A DNA stretch of 64,000 nt, taken from positions 1-64,000 of the forward strand of contig CAIQWD010000028.1 of NCBI GenBank assembly GCA_903875445.1, in the 5' to 3' direction. A program made the translations under genes and the position numbers. The stretch comes from an uncultured delta proteobacterium. Lineage in GTDB: Bacteria; Desulfobacterota; Desulfobulbia; Desulfobulbales; Desulfocapsaceae. Positions 27,738-36,202 of the stretch are shown one piece after another (positions within the stretch are counted from its first letter, which is position 1; every line of letters begins with the position of its first letter). The notes beneath the pieces are model-generated. The model was not told the origin of the DNA and did not search any database. It saw only the letters and a program-made list of their open reading frames with translations.

Positions 27738-28232
27738 TCAAGGTGTTTTAACGATATTGGTGAAAAGATAATCATTATTTGCAACTGGCATATGGCACTG
27801 GAAACACTCGCTGACAAAACCGGCATCTTTTCCATAGGGTTTGAGCTCGTTCCCCACAAATCGAGCAAAGCCCCAACCGCCTGTATCTTTATACTTTTTT
27901 GCGTCTTTCACCATAAACTCAACCTGTACGAACGCTCCCGGTACGGTGGCTTCAGGGAAGGAAGGATGTTTTTCTGCTTTCCAGGCTGCTTTGGCCAGTA
28001 CGCTCCCATCCGGGAGTGGGTTCTTACCAGCATGCAATGCCACGATAGCGGTTTCGTTGCCGGTGATAATGCGGATATGGCTTTTATCCTCCCGGTAGGA
28101 AGGCGCTATGACTTTCCAGGCCATATATTCGGGATAATAGGCGATTCCGTTAGGAGCAACCGGCGTATTAGCAGCTGACATCAATGCCGGAGCGATTAGA
28201 CTGATTGCAAGAAGCAGCATAATTCTTTTCAT
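27738..28232 (-). CDS. Cytochrome P460 family protein
   Basis: 164 aa with an N-terminal signal peptide (MKRIMLLLAISLIAPALMSAA). The heme motif CFQCH lies near the C-terminus. The WKVIAPSY and KDAKKYKDTGGWGFARF stretches are typical of the P460 fold, where a lysine can cross-link the heme. The protein should be periplasmic. Characterised P460 proteins oxidise hydroxylamine; related family members do other things. The ATG at 28232 has AGGAG six bases upstream. It is divergent from the ECF sigma gene across 410 bases. Confidence 0.9.
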   Translation of the reverse strand: MKRIMLLLAISLIAPALMSAANTPVAPNGIAYYPEYMAWKVIAPSYREDKSHIRIITGNETAIVALHAGKNPLPDGSVLAKAAWKAEKHPSFPEATVPGAFVQVEFMVKDAKKYKDTGGWGFARFVGNELKPYGKDAGFVSECFQCHMPVANNDYLFTNIVKTP

Positions 28233-28642
28233 GTTCATCTCCTTTTGAAATAATAGGCTTAGAATAACTTCTTAGCGACAATACGATTTTACATCAAAAA
28301 AGCACATTTAATTTGTACGGATAACACTCAAGATCGAAATCAACCTGAGAGGAGGATAGCGCTCACCGGAAGATATTTGACAAAGAACTCCTCAGCAGAA
28401 GACTTCCCACTTTTCAGTTTATTTTTTCGGAGCCGCTTCTCTTTGCCTGGTAGACTATTATAAATTGTATACTCTCAGAGAGTCCAGCACAACCATGTTG
28501 CGCGAAGCATTTGATAATAAGGTGGAATATCAAGAAACAAATAAGAAACATCCTTTTTTGTAACCCTATGTGAAAAAACCTGGAACCTTTTCAATCTTCT
28601 TTGCATCTATATATCAAGACCAAAAAAACGGGAGACAAGGAT
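28233..28642. other. Divergent intergenic region between cytochrome P460 and ECF sigma genes
   Basis: About 410 AT-rich bases with no gene. It should contain both promoters; an ECF-type candidate next to the sigma gene is listed separately. No ECF-like element was found for the P460 gene. Confidence 0.6.
28582..28607 (+). promoter_or_regulatory. Candidate ECF-type autoregulatory promoter
   Basis: GGAACC (28582-28587), a typical ECF -35 core, followed after 16 bases by CATC (28604-28607). It lies about 35 bases before the sigma gene start, where an autoregulated promoter is expected. Confidence 0.45.
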
Positions 28643-29344
28643 ATGGAGTATGCGGGTGACTACAATTTGGCAGAAGGCATGACATCGGATCAGGATGTGA
28701 TACGGCGGGTCCTTGAAGGAGATACCGCAAGCTTTGAACTGATCATGCGCCGATATAACCAGCGGCTATATCGGATTGCCAGAGGGGTCCTTCGCAACGA
28801 GGCGGATGCCGAAGACGCAGTCCAGGATGCCTATATCCAGGCTTATCAAAACCTGGAGCGATTTCGGGGCAAGGGGGCATTGTCGGCCTGGTTGGCAAAA
28901 ATAACCGTCAACGAGGCACTGGGGCGTCTGCGCCGGTCTCGGCCTGCGAAAGAAGGTATTTCTTTGGATGATTTGCAGGAGACAGAGGAGGCGAATTTTA
29001 TGGCCAGTACTATTTCAAACTTGCCCAATCCGGAACAAAGTGCCGCACGGGGGGAGTTGCGCCGATTGCTCGAATCAGTCATTGATTCCCTCCCTGAGGT
29101 TTATCGACTGGCTTTTATTCTGTGTGGAGTTGAAGAGATGTCCGTGGCAGAGGCTGCCGATTGCCTTGAGATCGAACCCGCCACAGTAAAAACCCGATAT
29201 CATCGAGCGAAAAAAATTCTCCAGCAGAATTTATCGAGCGTGGTGGATTCCGCGACTGGCGAGGTATTCTCTTTCGCCGGAGAACGCTGTGACCGCATCG
29301 TCGCCGGAGTGTTCCGGCGACTGGAACTCCATGGTCGAAATTAG
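28643..29344 (+). CDS. ECF RNA polymerase sigma factor
   Basis: 233 aa from the ATG at 28643 (GGGAGACAAGGAT upstream). Region 2 spans about residues 30-98 (YRIARGVLRNEADAEDAVQDAYIQAYQNL) and region 4 about 135-195 (LPEVYRLAFIL, AADCLEIEPATVKTRYHRAK). A C-terminal extension ends in GERCDRIVAGVFRRL, containing a cysteine motif found in some ECF groups. No anti-sigma gene is next to it. The downstream genes (TTHB210-like and cupredoxin) are probably its targets. Confidence 0.95.
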   Translation: MEYAGDYNLAEGMTSDQDVIRRVLEGDTASFELIMRRYNQRLYRIARGVLRNEADAEDAVQDAYIQAYQNLERFRGKGALSAWLAKITVNEALGRLRRSRPAKEGISLDDLQETEEANFMASTISNLPNPEQSAARGELRRLLESVIDSLPEVYRLAFILCGVEEMSVAEAADCLEIEPATVKTRYHRAKKILQQNLSSVVDSATGEVFSFAGERCDRIVAGVFRRLELHGRN

Positions 29345-29421
29345 CTGGCACAAGAGCATCAAGCCGGTTGCGAGCTAACAATTATATGGCTATGGACAAA
29401 AAACCAAGAAGGAGTCATACC

Positions 29422-29823
29422 ATGAAAAAAATAATTGCCATATGTGCCACACTGCTTGTTTTAACCCTTCCTGCATTTGCTGCAGGCCCAAAAAAGATGC
29501 CTGATGCATCTTACAAAAAAGTCAGCGAACTGGTTGCTCTTCCGGATTTTCTTCCGGGAATGGGAACTCTGTACGTGAATCCTTCTACTCTTCCGGTCGG
29601 TCCGTTTCTGGCTTATGACAGGAAAGGGACACTGGTTTCAACTATCTACATGGTGCCGCTCAGCGACATGGAAAAACATACGGCTTTTACCGGATTGGCC
29701 ACAGGTAGCAACCAGGTGAAAAAGGTCGATATCACTTTTAATGCCGGCCACCCGGGGGTGGAAAGTCCTCACTACCATGTTACCCTATGGCACGTAAATC
29801 CTGAGTCGGCAATGGTGAAATAA
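29422..29823 (+). CDS. Exported TTHB210-like (DUF5602-type) protein
   Basis: 133 aa from the ATG at 29422, with AAGGAG ten bases upstream; the frame reaches back to 29368. Signal peptide of about 20 residues ends at AFA. The mature part has YVNPSTLPVGPFLAYDRKGTLVSTIYMVPL and a His-rich C-terminus (NAGHPGVESPHYHVTLWHV). It resembles the TTHB210 family of Thermus, which from memory is controlled by an ECF sigma/anti-sigma pair; the match is by recollection, not search. His residues suggest metal binding. Confidence 0.75.
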   Translation: MKKIIAICATLLVLTLPAFAAGPKKMPDASYKKVSELVALPDFLPGMGTLYVNPSTLPVGPFLAYDRKGTLVSTIYMVPLSDMEKHTAFTGLATGSNQVKKVDITFNAGHPGVESPHYHVTLWHVNPESAMVK

Positions 29824-29825
29824 CT

Positions 29826-30383
29826 ATGCTCAGCCGACGGAAAATCCTGATGGCTGGCGGCCTGTGGCTAGCCAGCCTCACTCTTGGTCGCTTCTGCCTG
29901 AGTGCTGAAGATGAAGATGTTGTTGAAATCTCCATGCGCAGCACTGAAGACGGATCAATCGTCACTTTCGATCCCATAGGTCTTCTGGTCCGACCTGGTC
30001 AGCGAATCCGCTGGGTAAATGATGGCAACAATGTTCATACGGCAACCGCATACCATCCGAAGAACGACAACCATGCCTTGCGTATTCCTGCTGCTGCCGT
30101 GCCATGGGATTCCGGATACCTGGTGAACCCCGGCGACAGTTTTGAAGTTAGGTTGACGGTGGAAGGGATTTACGATTATTATTGTATTCCGCATGAGATG
30201 TCTGGAATGGTCGGCCGGATTATCGTCTCTACCTCAAGGGACTATAATCAGGCTTCACTAAAGCCATATCCCGACAGTCCCGGGGTAGAAGAGTGGAGCC
30301 CTCTCCCCGATGCTGCTTTGCGGAATTTTCCCCCGATCCCCGCAATCCTTGAAAGAGGACGAATCGGCGGATCTAATCGATAA
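29826..30383 (+). CDS. Tat-exported cupredoxin (plastocyanin/azurin-like)
   Basis: 185 aa. The N-terminal SRRKIL plus hydrophobic stretch is a twin-arginine signal. The domain spans about residues 35-135 and shows the type 1 copper ligands His71, Cys120, His123 and Met128 (YYCIPHEMSGM). It starts 2 bases after the preceding stop, so it is coupled to the TTHB210-like gene. A terminator follows. Periplasmic electron carrier or copper-binding role is likely. The 50-residue tail (EEWSPLPDAALRNFPPIPAIL) is proline-rich and unusual. Confidence 0.92.
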   Translation: MLSRRKILMAGGLWLASLTLGRFCLSAEDEDVVEISMRSTEDGSIVTFDPIGLLVRPGQRIRWVNDGNNVHTATAYHPKNDNHALRIPAAAVPWDSGYLVNPGDSFEVRLTVEGIYDYYCIPHEMSGMVGRIIVSTSRDYNQASLKPYPDSPGVEEWSPLPDAALRNFPPIPAILERGRIGGSNR

Positions 30384-30386
30384 AAG

Positions 30387-30411
30387 CGGGGGCTTACCTT
30401 GTAAGCCCCCG
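30387..30411 (+). terminator. Terminator-like hairpin after the cupredoxin gene
   Basis: Perfect 11-base stem CGGGGGCTTAC/GTAAGCCCCCG around a 3-base loop, four bases after the cupredoxin stop. The downstream T content is modest (ATAATTTGTGT). Confidence 0.75.
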
Positions 30412-30507
30412 ATAATTTGTGTCTAATATGAATTATCACCAGGATCTTGGGTGGTTTCATGTCAGATGCAAGCCTAACCTAGCCCTTTAACTACAAGGAG
30501 AAAAAAC

Positions 30508-30573
30508 ATGTCAATGTTCTGCCACCAGTGCCAGGAAACAGCTGATTCATCTACTTTTAGTAGTGACTGTTGA
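30508..30573 (+). pseudogene. hcp: Stub of a hybrid cluster protein gene (hcp)
   Basis: A good ribosome binding site (ACAAGGAGAAAAAAC) precedes an ATG that opens MSMFCHQCQETAD. This matches the start of hybrid cluster protein (hydroxylamine reductase), whose first CxxC binds the proximal Fe-S cluster. After about 13 codons the match stops, and the frame ends after 21 codons in a TGA. The remaining ~500 codons are not found downstream, where a restriction-modification pair lies instead. So this is a truncated remnant rather than a functional small protein. Identification rests on a short match and is moderately secure. Confidence 0.7.
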
Positions 30574-30807
30574 CTCGCAGAATTTCACGGGAAAGTTGGG
30601 CTTCGCAATCTTAAAATGACGCTATGCAAAACGCCGAATAGGACCACTTGTCATTTTCGCGAGGTAAAGGGTGGCGAGATGCCGGATCTCGACCGCCCCT
30701 GGTATAGAAGTGGTCCCGAAGGTGCAAAATCCGGAGAGATATTACACAGTCGGTCCTCCTGTTGGTATTTTCAGAAAAATTTGATAATCGCCGTTCGTTT
30801 AGCGTGC
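30574..30807. other. Junction sequence between hcp stub and restriction gene
   Basis: 234 bases with no gene. It includes GTTGACTCGCAGAATTTCACG and a stretch that looks like an insertion-sequence end, but no matching transposase or terminal repeat was found here. Confidence 0.4.
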
Positions 30808-31545
30808 TTACCTACATCTGGCAGCCTCTGCAGCAACGTGACCGGCCAAAGCCGCAACAAATGTTCTCAGTCCTGTCATTGCAGACATCTGTGAAAATTC
30901 CCCATTCTTGGAAGCACTACGCGGCGATGTTATGAGTGCGGCAGTGGTGTAAAGCTGTTCCTTTACCAATTTCTGACAGAGCAAGTCATAGCGGACGAGG
31001 TACGAGGCCCCCTTAAACTCCTTGAGAACGGGAAAATGCGGCGACACATCCCTTACAGGGCATCTGGATTTCGGGACATCCTCAACCATCATCAACCAGC
31101 CAACGAAAGGGCGCGGTTGTTTGCCGAAGGCCTCTTCACGGTAGGCTGTCCAGAAATCATGCGCGGTGCCGATGGCTTCTTCGGTTCGGTTATTGAAATT
31201 GTTTCCGAACGAACCCACTTGACTTTTCAGCTCGATGGCAACGATTAACTCGCCCTTGTACATGACCAGAAGATCCCAGAGTTTTGTCGGCCTGAAGTAG
31301 CCGGGCAGGGTCAGCAGTGCTCGGTTCTGATGCAGCTCGGCATCGGCGAGTCCATTAGCCCGCACGATGTCGAGCATCAAAGCCAAGAATCCATCCATGT
31401 TCTTGCCCGCTGTAACGCCGGCACGCTCGCCTTGGTCAGCCTTGCCGGATTCAACCTGTTTTTGTCTCGCTGCCGCACGGTTTCCCCAGAAGGCCTTTAC
31501 CGCCTCATGGGCTTTTTGTTGGTAATCGACAAGATCAAGGGCCAT
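30808..31545 (-). CDS. Type II restriction endonuclease, PaeR7I/XhoI family
   Basis: 245 aa, the same length as PaeR7I. The nuclease core is D91 with E105-L-K107 (PD-(D/E)xK type), followed by [18 protein letters not shown], a stretch characteristic of the family. PaeR7I-type enzymes cut CTCGAG. The gene starts immediately after the methyltransferase stop codon (TAA then ATG), so the pair is translationally linked. No controller gene is seen. CTCGAG sites exist in the window (for example 19901 and 47348), which the cognate methylase would protect. Specificity is inferred from the family. Confidence 0.93.
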   Translation of the reverse strand: MALDLVDYQQKAHEAVKAFWGNRAAARQKQVESGKADQGERAGVTAGKNMDGFLALMLDIVRANGLADAELHQNRALLTLPGYFRPTKLWDLLVMYKGELIVAIELKSQVGSFGNNFNNRTEEAIGTAHDFWTAYREEAFGKQPRPFVGWLMMVEDVPKSRCPVRDVSPHFPVLKEFKGASYLVRYDLLCQKLVKEQLYTTAALITSPRSASKNGEFSQMSAMTGLRTFVAALAGHVAAEAARCR

Positions 31546-33279
31546 TTAATCTCCATTGCCTCCAAGGGAGGATTTTTCTTCATTGGAAAGCGCAAACAGT
31601 TTAAATACTGCTTGATTGCAGGCGTGGATGTCCCGCTGTATTGCAGCTTCCACCAGCTCTGCCCGCAACCCTAGCGGGACATCAGCCCATTGCGGAATGC
31701 GGATGCGACGCAGGTACTGTGCCTGAAAGCGGAGGAATCCACCGCGCATTTTGGTCGAGTAGGTCGCAATGAAGAGACGTGTGACGGCCGAAAGCATTAC
31801 CGCTTGCAATGCCCGCAAGTCCCAATCGTCGGACGTGACATAGTAAAGGTTGTGATGGGGGTACAACTTTCCGGCCTCAAAAACAATATGGGCTTCTCCC
31901 TTGATGTCGGGAATCAGGAGCTTCGGCCTTGATGCCAGTTCCGGGGTGATACGGTCGATCGTGCGATACCAGTTGGCAGGGGTCTTTTGGGCGCAGTGAC
32001 GAGCAGAGATACTCTCCCGTCGCGCTTCCAAATAACGGCAGAGGCGTGGATAATTCCGCAGGTCGACAAGACCACCAGCCTCGGCAAACGGATTGATGAC
32101 GCCTTGACCGCGCCATTGCACCTCGCCGGATACTATGTCTTTTGTTGTAACCAGCGGCAGTTTGCGATCAGTCTCAACGTCGAGTGCATCAAAATCGCCT
32201 ATATAGGCCTTGTCCAAGCCGGTTGCTACGCCGATTCCCACTTTGCAACCCACCTTTTCCAAGCTTGGGAATTGTTTCTCAAGGCGACGAATCAGTGCCA
32301 TCTGATCCGAAGTTTCGAGCAACCACGGTTCCGACCCATGAGTGACTCGGGCGAGTTCTCGCACCGGCCCCACCTCTTTCGGAAGATTCCGAGCCCTTAG
32401 CGCGGCGGACAAAAGCGCAAGCGTGGCTCGATCAATGGCAGGGCGATGGGCAATGCGTGTGGCACCAGGAGTTTCCCGGCTAATTATAGTGATGGCGGGG
32501 TAGGCGCTCACATCGGAGTGAAACGCCGGGGTATCCACCATGTCGACATAGATTTTCATGTTAAACCGATCGGCCACCAGGCTGCGAAGCGGCCCTCCAT
32601 ATCGGTTTTTCATCCAGCGATCCGCACAGATAAAGCCAAGACAACCCCCCTTCGCCAACGCTAAAAGCGACCGCTCGATGAAGGGGATGTAGATATCGGC
32701 CCGGTCATACATAGTCTGGTAGCGGCGACGGTATGCCGCCAGTAAAGGTGCGGGAATCTGCTCTTGGCGAACATAGGGAGGGTTGCCGACAACAAAATCG
32801 AATTCCCCCTCAAGGGGTGATAGAAGGAAATCTCCCAGTATAAGCCACCGGTCAGCAAGTGCTACTGCGAATTGCTCCTCTATGTTTTCTTGTTTCAGTC
32901 GCTCGATCACGGCTAATCGAGTGGAAGAAAAAGTATTACGATGCAGCTCAACGGCGCGAATTGCGCCGCCTAACTCTTCCACAACAGCTTTTGTGTGTTG
33001 CGATGATTTCCATGCCGTCAGCAATCGACTGATCACAGGTAATAGAAAGTCACCGCCGCCGAAGGAAGGTTCCAAAATCCGCTTTTCATGGAGCGGTTGA
33101 TCCTCAGTGTAGCCCGCTAGATCAAGGATAAAATCGACTACCTCGATGCGTGTAAAGATTGCCCCGCGAGATTCGGCTCCTGCTGTTGCCGACAATTTCT
33201 CAATTGCCGCAGCGACAATAGGCGAATGAGTATAAACCGACTCGCTAAACAAATTAAGCTGCCTGGATGTCAAGTTCAT
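31546..33279 (-). CDS. Adenine-specific DNA methyltransferase of the PaeR7I-like system
   Basis: 577 aa N6-adenine methyltransferase of the Eco57I/TaqI-like (gamma) class. SAM motif [11 protein letters not shown] near residues 69-79, catalytic NPPYVRQE near 166-173. The C-terminal half is the target-recognition region. It precedes the endonuclease without a gap; methylase first is a common order that protects the host. It is slightly longer than M.PaeR7I as I recall it. Confidence 0.93.
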   Translation of the reverse strand: MNLTSRQLNLFSESVYTHSPIVAAAIEKLSATAGAESRGAIFTRIEVVDFILDLAGYTEDQPLHEKRILEPSFGGGDFLLPVISRLLTAWKSSQHTKAVVEELGGAIRAVELHRNTFSSTRLAVIERLKQENIEEQFAVALADRWLILGDFLLSPLEGEFDFVVGNPPYVRQEQIPAPLLAAYRRRYQTMYDRADIYIPFIERSLLALAKGGCLGFICADRWMKNRYGGPLRSLVADRFNMKIYVDMVDTPAFHSDVSAYPAITIISRETPGATRIAHRPAIDRATLALLSAALRARNLPKEVGPVRELARVTHGSEPWLLETSDQMALIRRLEKQFPSLEKVGCKVGIGVATGLDKAYIGDFDALDVETDRKLPLVTTKDIVSGEVQWRGQGVINPFAEAGGLVDLRNYPRLCRYLEARRESISARHCAQKTPANWYRTIDRITPELASRPKLLIPDIKGEAHIVFEAGKLYPHHNLYYVTSDDWDLRALQAVMLSAVTRLFIATYSTKMRGGFLRFQAQYLRRIRIPQWADVPLGLRAELVEAAIQRDIHACNQAVFKLFALSNEEKSSLGGNGD

Positions 33280-33421
33280 ATTCCTTATCTAATCTGCGGT
33301 TATTGCACGAATAGTTGCTGGCAAGTTGCTGTACTGCTTTTGAATACCAAACACTTAGGGATGGTTTGCATAAAGAAAGTTTCATTGCAAATGCGCAGGA
33401 CTGATGTGCTTCGATGGTCAA

Positions 33422-33503
33422 CATATTTCAAAAAAACATCATAAACTAGCGGACAGATAACAGGTAGAAAATATTTCCTGAATCTCGGAGATGCTCAGTG
33501 AAT
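33422..33503. repeat. Direct repeat flanking the TPR gene, left copy
   Basis: About 82 bases; the core CGGACAGATAACAGGTAGAA at 33450 and the end CGGAGATGCTCAGT are shared with the copy at 35993-36073, same orientation, with scattered mismatches and short indels. Confidence 0.85.
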
Positions 33504-33533
33504 CATCGTGGTGAGTGGTGGTGAGAGGTGTCA

Positions 33534-33586
33534 GGCATGACTTATGGGCGTTATATGAAGATGAGTTGATACCCATAAGTCAAGCC
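33534..33586. repeat. Inverted repeat with 15-base arms
   Basis: GGCATGACTTATGGG (33534-33548) pairs with CCCATAAGTCAAGCC (33572-33586), one mismatch, 23-base loop. May be the end of a mobile element or a strong hairpin. Confidence 0.75.
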
Positions 33587-33695
33587 TAAGCTCATATTTT
33601 GCATTTTCTTCTATCTTGGCTGCCCACCAAAATGTTATATTTCAAGACCTGACCCTTAGTCGCTTGCTGCTATTTGCTAAGACCCATGTTTGAAT

Positions 33696-35486
33696 TTATT
33701 TTTTTAATGAACTTTGACATGTTTTATTTTTTTCCTGACTTAGTGCAAGGGCTTTATATTTAATGGCTTCTGAAAAATCAGGATTAAGGGTTAACGATCT
33801 ATCAAATGCCTTAACAGCGCTTTTGTATTTACCGATACTCATCAAACAAAATCCTTTACAGTTCCATAAATCAGCAAAACTAGCCCTTACTCGCAAAACA
33901 TCGTTAAATATTCTTAAAGCTTCTTTATACCTTCCAAGATAAATTAATCCATAACCTTTAAAGATCAAAGCATCAGTAAAATCAGGCTTTATTTTAAGTG
34001 CATAATCAAGAGCTTCTATAGCCTCTTGGTTTCTCCCCAGAAAGATCAATGTACTGCCTTTACATTTATGAGCTTCAGCAAGGCTCGGATTTGCTTTTAA
34101 AGCTTTATTGGCACTATCCAAGGCGCCTTCATGCCTTCCCAGCTTTATTAAGGCGTTGGCTCTAGCAATCCAACCGAGAGCATATTCAGGACATGCTTGA
34201 TTGACTTTACCCAAAGCGTCTAAAGCTTCTTCATGTTGATCAAGTTTGGCAAGGATAATGCCTTTGCTGTACCATGTATCTATCAACATAGGGTTGATTT
34301 CGAGTGTCGTGTTGAAGGCTTCTAATGCCTCACTGTATCGACCAACTTTTGTCAGAGAATCACCTTTGGCGTTCCATGCTTGAGCGTCATTTTTATTTTT
34401 CTCCAGATATTTCTCAAACGCCTCAATAGCATCTTGATGCTCTTCAAACCTAGCCAAAGCAACCCCTTTTACCTTCCAAGCAAGACCAAGGTGCGGTTTG
34501 ATTTCAATAGCTTTGATTGCAGCTTTATACGCCTCCTCATATCTGCCCAAATTAAGCAGTGAAACACCTTTTTCAGATAAAACTTCAGCAAAATCAGACT
34601 GTATTTTAAGTGCACTGTCCGAGGCTTCGATTGCTTCATTATGCCTGCCAAGGCGCTCTAAGCAGATGCATTTAAAATACCAAGTTGTTGCATTAGAAGA
34701 TGACAATGATAGAGCTGTATCTATTGCCTGTAATGCCTCTTTAGGCTGATCTAAACAGTTGCTTTTGAATTGCCAGGTTTTTGCTACGTTGGGATTGATT
34801 GCTATCGATTTGTTGAAATATTCTAATGCTTCCTTTTTCTCTCCAAACATGAAATGATCAAATCCTCTATTAAAAAGGATAGCCGCATTATCAGGCATAA
34901 AGACAGTATAGTTATTGGCCAATTTAAGCAAGTCTGAAGAATGAAGCAACTCGTACGCGAACTGACGAAGAAGTATAAAAGGTTCCATATTGGCTCGTTC
35001 TTTCAACTCACCTGTATACCTGTCCGGACCGAAATGGCTTAATGACTTCATTGATCTGGAATAATCTTCAGGCAACTCTTTATCAACATGGGCACCTCCA
35101 TCTTTATTGGTAATCCACAGTACAATATCTCTTCGATAAATCCATTTATTATTAACAGCTGTTGTTGGATACTTGCTCCACCAATTTTTTACAGATAAAT
35201 ACTCTTCATCTGACTTATCCATAAAATGATAAGTGCCAAAGTCAATCAATATCAGTGGAATAGGCAAATCTCTCAATTCATTTGAGGTAACAGTTCTCAA
35301 CATTATATCCCAGGCTCCGAGATGTTCTAGTAATGCTGTTGAGTTATGGGTTTGGTGAAAGATAACTCGGAGAGAGTTCCCAATTCTTAGCGCTTCGCGA
35401 ATATCACCTCGGTCAAATTCACTTGCTGACTTATCAATGAATCTTAGATGATCGGACAGAAGCTGCTTATAGCGTCTAATACTCAT
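33696..35486 (-). CDS. Large TPR-repeat protein with an uncharacterised N-terminal domain
   Basis: 596 aa. Residues from about 200 to 590 are some eleven tandem 34-residue TPR units (patterns such as GRYEEAYKAAIKAIEIKP, AWNAKGDSLTKVGRYSEAL), which normally bind partner proteins. Residues about 1-170 form another domain with FHQTHNSTALLEHLG and ITNKDGGAHVDKELPEDY; I associate this pattern with standalone uncharacterised proteins of about 200 aa, from memory. No signal peptide. The gene is AT-rich and low in GC relative to neighbours and lies between ~80-bp direct repeats beside a restriction-modification system. Function unknown. Confidence 0.85.
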   Translation of the reverse strand: MSIRRYKQLLSDHLRFIDKSASEFDRGDIREALRIGNSLRVIFHQTHNSTALLEHLGAWDIMLRTVTSNELRDLPIPLILIDFGTYHFMDKSDEEYLSVKNWWSKYPTTAVNNKWIYRRDIVLWITNKDGGAHVDKELPEDYSRSMKSLSHFGPDRYTGELKERANMEPFILLRQFAYELLHSSDLLKLANNYTVFMPDNAAILFNRGFDHFMFGEKKEALEYFNKSIAINPNVAKTWQFKSNCLDQPKEALQAIDTALSLSSSNATTWYFKCICLERLGRHNEAIEASDSALKIQSDFAEVLSEKGVSLLNLGRYEEAYKAAIKAIEIKPHLGLAWKVKGVALARFEEHQDAIEAFEKYLEKNKNDAQAWNAKGDSLTKVGRYSEALEAFNTTLEINPMLIDTWYSKGIILAKLDQHEEALDALGKVNQACPEYALGWIARANALIKLGRHEGALDSANKALKANPSLAEAHKCKGSTLIFLGRNQEAIEALDYALKIKPDFTDALIFKGYGLIYLGRYKEALRIFNDVLRVRASFADLWNCKGFCLMSIGKYKSAVKAFDRSLTLNPDFSEAIKYKALALSQEKNKTCQSSLKK

Positions 35487-36202
35487 TTGATTACCTTGTA
35501 GAGAAGTAAGGTGTTATTCCAATGAATTATTTGCCAATTATATGATTCTAAGATTGTAAATCTTACACTATTGAATTATATTTTGGTAATCCAAAATGAC
35601 AATCTGCTTGCGTTACTGTATCGGGATGATCTTGTCATCATAAATATTCTCTCCTATCGATATTTTCATTGCGAGAATTTCTTGGATATTTTGCCAGTTG
35701 TAGCAACTACTTTCTTGTCAAGTATTGAGGTTTGAAGGACGAACCTCTTGGTCATTATCCTATACTTGATATTTGCACAACTATTGTATTTTGTAACAAT
35801 GAGTTGCATCAATAACCTAGCAAGATAAAAGGTAAATTTATTTTTGAGAGGCAAACATTCCTGACATAAAAAGTAAAGACTCAAACCTAAGATTGTTTCT
35901 GACAATCCCGGAGATGCGCAAGCGGTATACGTAGCAAAACTAAGGCTTGAACCCTTCCGTATAGAAGCAGAAACGATACCACAAAAAGGCAATATATTTC
36001 CAAAACATCCTAACCCAACGGACAGATAACAGGTAGAATATATTTCCAAAAATATCGGAGATGCTCAGTAAATGTGACATAAGCAATAGAGGAACCCCAT
36101 TTATCGCGGAAGCGAGTAAGCTTCACTCTGTCCATACTATTTTAAAGAGGCATAGATGAAACAAGTTGCTTCTACACGAAAAAGCACATAAGCCACCGCC
36201 TT
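35487..36202. other. Gene-free AT-rich stretch with right-hand repeat
   Basis: 716 bases. A minus-strand frame of 127 codons (35666-36049) has no clear ribosome binding site and runs into the repeat, so it is not called; it might be debris of an older gene. The right copy of the direct repeat lies at 35993-36073. Confidence 0.55.
35993..36073. repeat. Direct repeat flanking the TPR gene, right copy
   Basis: Shares CGGACAGATAACAGGTAGAA (from 36019) and CGGAGATGCTCAGT with the left copy at 33422-33503, same orientation, 2.5 kb apart. Confidence 0.85.

Larger units (their letters stand above)
33280..33695. other. Gene-free stretch with repeats between methyltransferase and TPR gene
   Basis: 416 bases without a gene. 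It contains the left copy of an ~80-bp direct repeat, a 15-base inverted repeat, and near 33645 the sequence ATTTCAAGACCTGACCC, of a kind often seen beside REP-associated/IS200-like transposases. No transposase gene remains. Confidence 0.6.

Noticed and set aside
30508-30573. The 21-codon hcp stub as a functional small protein
   Set aside because: The similarity stops after the first CxxC and the frame then ends; a stub of a broken gene explains it better.
35666-36049. 127-codon minus-strand frame in the AT-rich gap
   Set aside because: No ribosome binding site, no recognisable motif and overlap with the direct repeat. Could be debris, so mentioned in the gap entry only.
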